Assembly: GCF_042658685.1 (NCBI RefSeq)
Contig: NZ_JBHSQY010000031.1
Strand: one strand, 5' to 3'
DNA from: Macrococcoides bohemicum
GTDB lineage: Bacteria > Bacillota > Bacilli > Staphylococcales > Staphylococcaceae
DNA length: 64,000 nt
This document shows positions 60,605 through 64,000 of this stretch, one piece after another. The notes under the pieces were generated by a model that saw only the letters and a program-made list of their open reading frames with translations, was not told the DNA's origin and did no database searches. A program made the position numbers and the translations under genes. Position 1 is the stretch's first letter. Each line of letters opens with the position of its first letter.

Positions 60605-60617
60605 TATACCTGGTATA
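60605..60617. promoter_or_regulatory. Palindromic operator candidate upstream of azoR
   Basis: TATACC-T-GGTATA is a perfect 6-1-6 palindrome, 41 bases before the azoR start, in the usual place for a MarR/DUF24-type redox repressor. It does not match the S. aureus QsrR site GTATA-N5-TATAC exactly. Confidence 0.45.
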
Positions 60618-60680
60618 TTTATTATATTATAATTTGCAAAATAGTCAACTAAAATGTTAATTTTTAAGCTATAAAAAAAT

Positions 60681-60699
60681 CCGGGGTAATATTCCCCGG
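60681..60699 (-). terminator. Terminator of the DUF1801 gene
   Basis: CCGGGG and CCCCGG arms with a 7-base loop; minus-strand ATTTTTTT follows. Confidence 0.85.
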
Positions 60700-60710
60700 T
60701 TTCAAATTTA

Positions 60711-61082
60711 TTATTTTCTCCAGAAAGTTGTAACTTCCTTTTTATCTTCTATATTGTATTCAATCATTTCTTTCAATAATTCATAATCAATTTTCTGGTC
60801 CCACTCCACTTTAAATAGGCCAGCAGTTTGAGCGTATCCAGCTTCTGCTATCTTATCTTTAAAGTACGCCATCGTTTGATTTTCCGGTGCTATTGAAATA
60901 TGTGCTTTCGCTGTACTGACACCCAGTATAAAAGTACCGTGGTCTGAATACATCGGTGTATTCCATTTATACTCACGTTCTAATTCCGGAAAATTTGTCT
61001 CAATCCATTCAAATAAATCCTGAATCTTACCAAGATGATTAATGTTTGTTAATTTATTATAGAATGGTTCAAATTTATGCAT
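60711..61082 (-). CDS. DUF1801/YdhG-like domain protein
   Basis: A 123-residue protein of the YdhG/YdeI (DUF1801) type, with EREYKWNTPMYSDHGTFILGVSTAKAHISIAP, sometimes called iron chaperones by homology to frataxin-fold proteins. No metal-binding motif is visible. The ATG at 61082 follows GGAGG by five bases. Role unknown. It immediately follows the ABC operon and may be co-transcribed. Confidence 0.75.
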   Translation of the reverse strand: MHKFEPFYNKLTNINHLGKIQDLFEWIETNFPELEREYKWNTPMYSDHGTFILGVSTAKAHISIAPENQTMAYFKDKIAEAGYAQTAGLFKVEWDQKIDYELLKEMIEYNIEDKKEVTTFWRK

Positions 61083-61106
61083 AAATGCCTCCATTATCAT
61101 TATTTT

Positions 61107-61772
61107 TTATTGTAGCATGTCTTCAAATGTCCAGCCTTTATCAGTCAGAACTTGTTTGTAAAATGGATCTTTGCCAATTAATTTTATATGATCTCCAATC
61201 GCTTCAACTTCATCTAAGTGATGCGTTGTTAAAATGATAAGTTTACTTTGTTTCAGCTGATTAATAAGTCGATGAATGTCATATCTCGATTTCAAATCAA
61301 TACCAACAGTAGGTTCATCCAAAATAATTATATCCGGGTTTCCAAGTAAGCCGATCAACATATTAACTTTACGCTTCGTTCCCCCGGAAAGTGACTGAAC
61401 TTTCGCCTTATCTTCGCGAAGATTTAAAGCATCTTTATAAATATTTAGTAGATTATCATCGATAGAAGAAGTATACAGCCCTTTAAAAAACTTTATATTA
61501 TCATGTACCGATAAATGTTCAAATAAAGCGATGTCCTGAGGAATATAGCCTAAATGGTTCTTTAAAGTTTTATGACTCAAGTCCTTACCGAAATAAATAA
61601 TTTCTCCTGTATCTTGAGTTTCTAGCTTAGCAATCATGCGTAACAAGGTAGATTTTCCAGCACCATTCTCACCTAACAGGATTGTAACAGCCCGCTCTTC
61701 AAAAGTTGTATTCAACTGATTAAAAATTTCTTTTTTTCCATAACGCTTAGTTAAGTTTTTAACTTCTATCAT
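61107..61772 (-). CDS. ABC exporter ATP-binding protein
   Basis: A 221-residue ATPase with Walker A GENGAGKST (34-42), Q-loop YIPQDI, signature LSGGTKRKVN, Walker B IIILDEPT and switch His in LTTHHLDE. It overlaps the upstream permease gene by four bases. It would energise export by the two adjacent ABC-2 permeases. Confidence 0.92.
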   Translation of the reverse strand: MIEVKNLTKRYGKKEIFNQLNTTFEERAVTILLGENGAGKSTLLRMIAKLETQDTGEIIYFGKDLSHKTLKNHLGYIPQDIALFEHLSVHDNIKFFKGLYTSSIDDNLLNIYKDALNLREDKAKVQSLSGGTKRKVNMLIGLLGNPDIIILDEPTVGIDLKSRYDIHRLINQLKQSKLIILTTHHLDEVEAIGDHIKLIGKDPFYKQVLTDKGWTFEDMLQ

Positions 61773-62698
61773 ATGTTCCCTCCTATCGCCTGCAACATAT
61801 AGATGGTTACGAGCACCAATGTGAAAGTGATGGTCATAAATAGACGGTGACTCGTAGTATTGATTTTAAAGAGCAATAAACTTATTACGCATTCAAAAAT
61901 AAGTGTGAATAACAAGCATACACAATAAAACATGACACTCATCATTTGATTCATAATCGCTGCTGCAATTATAATCGATAACATAATAATCACTGTGTGA
62001 ATTGTGATATATATGATATGTAAGAACAACTTTGTCTTATTAAACATATACATGCGTTCAAGTGCGGCATTCTGTTTTAGACGATGGTGTAATATCACTT
62101 GTACAGATGATACAAATAAAATAAGCGCGAATATTGTACTTAGAGAAATTGACCTGTCTTGTGATTTTGAAACGGCAATTTGTTTCATACGACTTTCTGG
62201 TGTTTTCTGATAATACATCTTCTTAACTTCTTCAATATTTACTTGCCTCTCTTTATCAATATGATATTTCACAATATAAGGAATCTGAGCTTCAAATAAT
62301 GTTTTACTTACTATTTCCTGGGCAATAGCTCCAATAAAGTCGTCACGATAATAAAGCTGAATCGTATCTCGTAAAGATCGTTGCTTTACTTGCTCATTGA
62401 AACCTTCAGGAATTGATAAACTTATCACGGCTTCTTTAGCTTTTACACGATCTTCTATAAAACTTTCTTCATCACCAATTATTTTAACTGTCATATCATG
62501 ATTATTTTTAAGCATTGCAATCAACGATTCTGATGATTGAGAATGATCTAAATCCTGCACAGCTATCGGCATTCTAAACACTGCATTCATTTTTTGTTGC
62601 ATTATAAAACAAGTGAGTAACATACCAGCAATCAGCAATGATAATAATACGTATGATTTCCATTGTTTTTGCACCACGAGGTATAAGATAGATTTCAT
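61769..62698 (-). CDS. ABC-2-type permease subunit (second)
   Basis: A 309-residue membrane protein: one N-terminal helix, an extracellular domain of about 150 residues, then five helices (ISLSTIFALILFVSSVQVIL onward). This is the short ABC-2 layout. It overlaps both neighbours by four bases. The substrate is unknown. Confidence 0.85.
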   Translation of the reverse strand: MKSILYLVVQKQWKSYVLLSLLIAGMLLTCFIMQQKMNAVFRMPIAVQDLDHSQSSESLIAMLKNNHDMTVKIIGDEESFIEDRVKAKEAVISLSIPEGFNEQVKQRSLRDTIQLYYRDDFIGAIAQEIVSKTLFEAQIPYIVKYHIDKERQVNIEEVKKMYYQKTPESRMKQIAVSKSQDRSISLSTIFALILFVSSVQVILHHRLKQNAALERMYMFNKTKLFLHIIYITIHTVIIMLSIIIAAAIMNQMMSVMFYCVCLLFTLIFECVISLLLFKINTTSHRLFMTITFTLVLVTIYMLQAIGGNI

Positions 62699-63870
62699 CG
62701 TCTATACCTCCATATCAGCTGTATCATCAATAGAATCAGTAATACAAAACAAATAACGTAGAACAAACCAGGTGTCTTAATAAAATAGTTATTTAATATT
62801 AATTCCAGCACTTTATTAAAGATATGACTAAAAGGCTGATGATACAAGATACCACCCAATACATCTTTAAAGTAAATCGAAGGTATCGTTGCTCCGGAAA
62901 GTAGAATGATAAGACCTGTTATCATTACTTTAAGAATCAATTGAATCGTTTCATTATTAACGAGTTCAATAAGCATCATCACCACAAAAATCATTATGAG
63001 ATATAATAATAAAATAATTAAAAGTGGCATTAGGTTATAACTTTCAAAAGATACATCTAAATATTTCAATAAAAGATATAACACTATAATAGAAAATATA
63101 AATGTATACCATACACTTATTAAACCGCGCGTCAATGTTAGTTTTTCAAACGAAAAATGAAACAGTGATAAACGTTCCTTCAATGCATGTGCCTGATTCA
63201 TCTTCAAAATATTAAACAGTGATAAAAATAATACATAAATACTGATAAAATAAACTGAAACAGTATAATACTGATAGTTATCGTAAAGTTTAATCGCTTG
63301 TTCATCAAATGCTCCGTTTCGATTCAAACCCGTAAATAGCATATCTGTCATCATCATTAGCATTGCATCATCATTTGATTCAGGATATAAGGCTTTATAC
63401 GCTCCAGCCCCACCAATAGACAGCATTAACCGACTATATACAGAATTCGTTAATTGATAGATGATAATACTCTCAAGCGATGTTTTATCATACGTGTACA
63501 CAGAGATAGGTAATGCACCTTGCTTATAAAATGCATCAGTCATTCCTTGATCGAACACAAAATAACCATCTAGATGATGTTGCTTTAATTCATAATTAGC
63601 CGTAACTGCATCAAACTGTTTCAATTCAATATCATTACCCATACTCTTTCCATCGCCAATTGCATCTAGTATCAATTTCGTTTCTCTAGATTGATCTTCA
63701 TCTACTAATCCAATCGAAAACTTATCATCTTCCTGACTTTTCATCACAGATAATCCTATAAGTGTCGCAAACAATACAAATAGCAATACTAATATATAGA
63801 CCAGTAAGTACCACTTTTTCATAAAAAAAGAGTGATAAATGCTGAACAGTTGTAGTTTCACATTTATCAC
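62695..63870 (-). CDS. ABC-2-type permease subunit (first)
   Basis: A 391-residue ABC-2 permease: an N-terminal helix (WYLLVYILVLLFVLFATLIGL), an extracellular domain of about 160 residues, then six helices. A paralogue of the next gene in layout. Such pairs with one ATPase often export lipids, antimicrobials or drugs. The upstream gene ends at 63903, so the operon may be longer. Confidence 0.85.
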   Translation of the reverse strand: MINVKLQLFSIYHSFFMKKWYLLVYILVLLFVLFATLIGLSVMKSQEDDKFSIGLVDEDQSRETKLILDAIGDGKSMGNDIELKQFDAVTANYELKQHHLDGYFVFDQGMTDAFYKQGALPISVYTYDKTSLESIIIYQLTNSVYSRLMLSIGGAGAYKALYPESNDDAMLMMMTDMLFTGLNRNGAFDEQAIKLYDNYQYYTVSVYFISIYVLFLSLFNILKMNQAHALKERLSLFHFSFEKLTLTRGLISVWYTFIFSIIVLYLLLKYLDVSFESYNLMPLLIILLLYLIMIFVVMMLIELVNNETIQLILKVMITGLIILLSGATIPSIYFKDVLGGILYHQPFSHIFNKVLELILNNYFIKTPGLFYVICFVLLILLMIQLIWRYRR

Positions 63871-63902
63871 TCCTAATTTTTAATATTTATACTTAAGTTT
63901 TT

Positions 63903-63998
63903 TTAATTTAAATCTTTAGAAACGTCTTCAAAAATTTTATTAAAGTTCTCACTAATATCATCTTGTATTTTTTGAAGATCGCTATCAGACATTGTGCT
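63903..63998 (-). CDS. C-terminal end of a gene cut by the right edge
   Basis: An in-frame run of at least 31 codons ends at a TAA (63905-63903); the last residues read DDISENFNKIFEDVSKDLN. An ATG is visible at 63992, but no ribosome-binding site lies in the eight bases upstream that remain in the window, so the gene probably continues outside. It is the same direction and 32 bases ahead of the ABC operon; a regulator is possible but not shown. Confidence 0.4.
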   Translation of the reverse strand, partial: STMSDSDLQKIQDDISENFNKIFEDVSKDLN

Positions 63999-64000
63999 TA

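Noticed and set aside
60616..60636. AT-rich stretch resembling a PerR box upstream of azoR
   Set aside because: The match is loose, expected by chance at this base composition, and a cleaner palindrome lies beside it.
1..64000. CRISPR arrays, prophage, insertion sequences, rRNA and tRNA genes
   Set aside because: No regular direct repeats with unique spacers, no transposase or phage structural genes, and no tRNA or rRNA-like sequence were seen. The single recombinase-like gene lacks catalytic residues and att-like repeats.

Overview
The window is a low-GC Firmicute chromosome segment with Staphylococcaceae gene content: narGHJI-nreABC-narT with the molybdenum-cofactor genes, lytSR-lrgAB, the seven-gene mnh Na+/H+ antiporter, TPP-riboswitch tenI-thiOSGF, and an OatA-type O-acetyltransferase. 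Coding is dense, ribosome-binding sites are strong GGAGG types, and nearly every transcription unit ends in an intrinsic terminator. Gene order resembles Staphylococcus aureus only in blocks. Together with a three-histidine-box fatty acid desaturase this points to a relative such as Macrococcus or Mammaliicoccus. The genus is an inference. No rRNA, tRNA, CRISPR array, prophage or insertion sequence was seen.

Layout. 1-9.2 kb: the start of a nucleoside transporter (cut by the left edge), PBP4, an M50-like metalloprotease, a decayed NERD-type gene, a Bcr/CflA efflux pump, an aldehyde dehydrogenase, a MarR-MFS pair and an extended SDR. 9.3-10.3 kb: fatty acid desaturase. 10.5-28.1 kb: a nitrate-respiration island. 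It holds moeA-mobB-moaE-moaD-mobA-moaA, divergent moaC, narT-moeB-moaB, narGHJI-nreABC plus a hemerythrin gene, and fdhD. Candidate Rex and NreC operators lie at both narT and narG. 28.1-32.4 kb: two unknown genes behind a Fur-like box, bioY behind a BirA-like operator, a Fur-box siderophore lipoprotein, and a C39-like peptidase coupled to an acyl-CoA dehydrogenase. 32.4-35.8 kb: a short unit that may encode an amphipathic peptide, a lone modB, a D-lactate dehydrogenase with a premature stop next to an internally deleted PTS IIC gene, and deoD. 35.8-39.1 kb: small genes, DedA, and a yybP-ykoY riboswitch ahead of a TerC protein. 39.2-43 kb: thiamine operon. 43-47.6 kb: YhgE/Pip protein, YitT protein and an alpha/beta hydrolase. 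47.6-53.8 kb: mnhABCDEFG preceded by a catalytically degenerate tyrosine-recombinase-like gene. 54-57.8 kb: lytSR and lrgAB. 57.8-64 kb: OatA, azoreductase, a DUF1801 protein, a three-gene ABC exporter and the end of one further gene.

How it works together. Most of the middle serves anaerobic nitrate respiration. NarT imports nitrate, the Moa/Moe/Mob proteins build the bis-MGD cofactor, NarGHI reduces nitrate with NarJ as chaperone, and NreABC senses oxygen and nitrate. Rex-like boxes at narG, narT and the broken PTS-ddh unit suggest NADH/NAD+ control of both respiration and fermentation. The damaged D-lactate locus suggests recent loss of one fermentative branch. The lrgAB promoter carries a 12-bp direct repeat at 21-bp spacing plus a cre-like site, fitting control by LytR and CcpA.

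Where a start codon was moved from the longest open frame, the reason (ribosome-binding site, overlap, homology from memory) is stated. Family and motif assignments are by eye; no database search was run.
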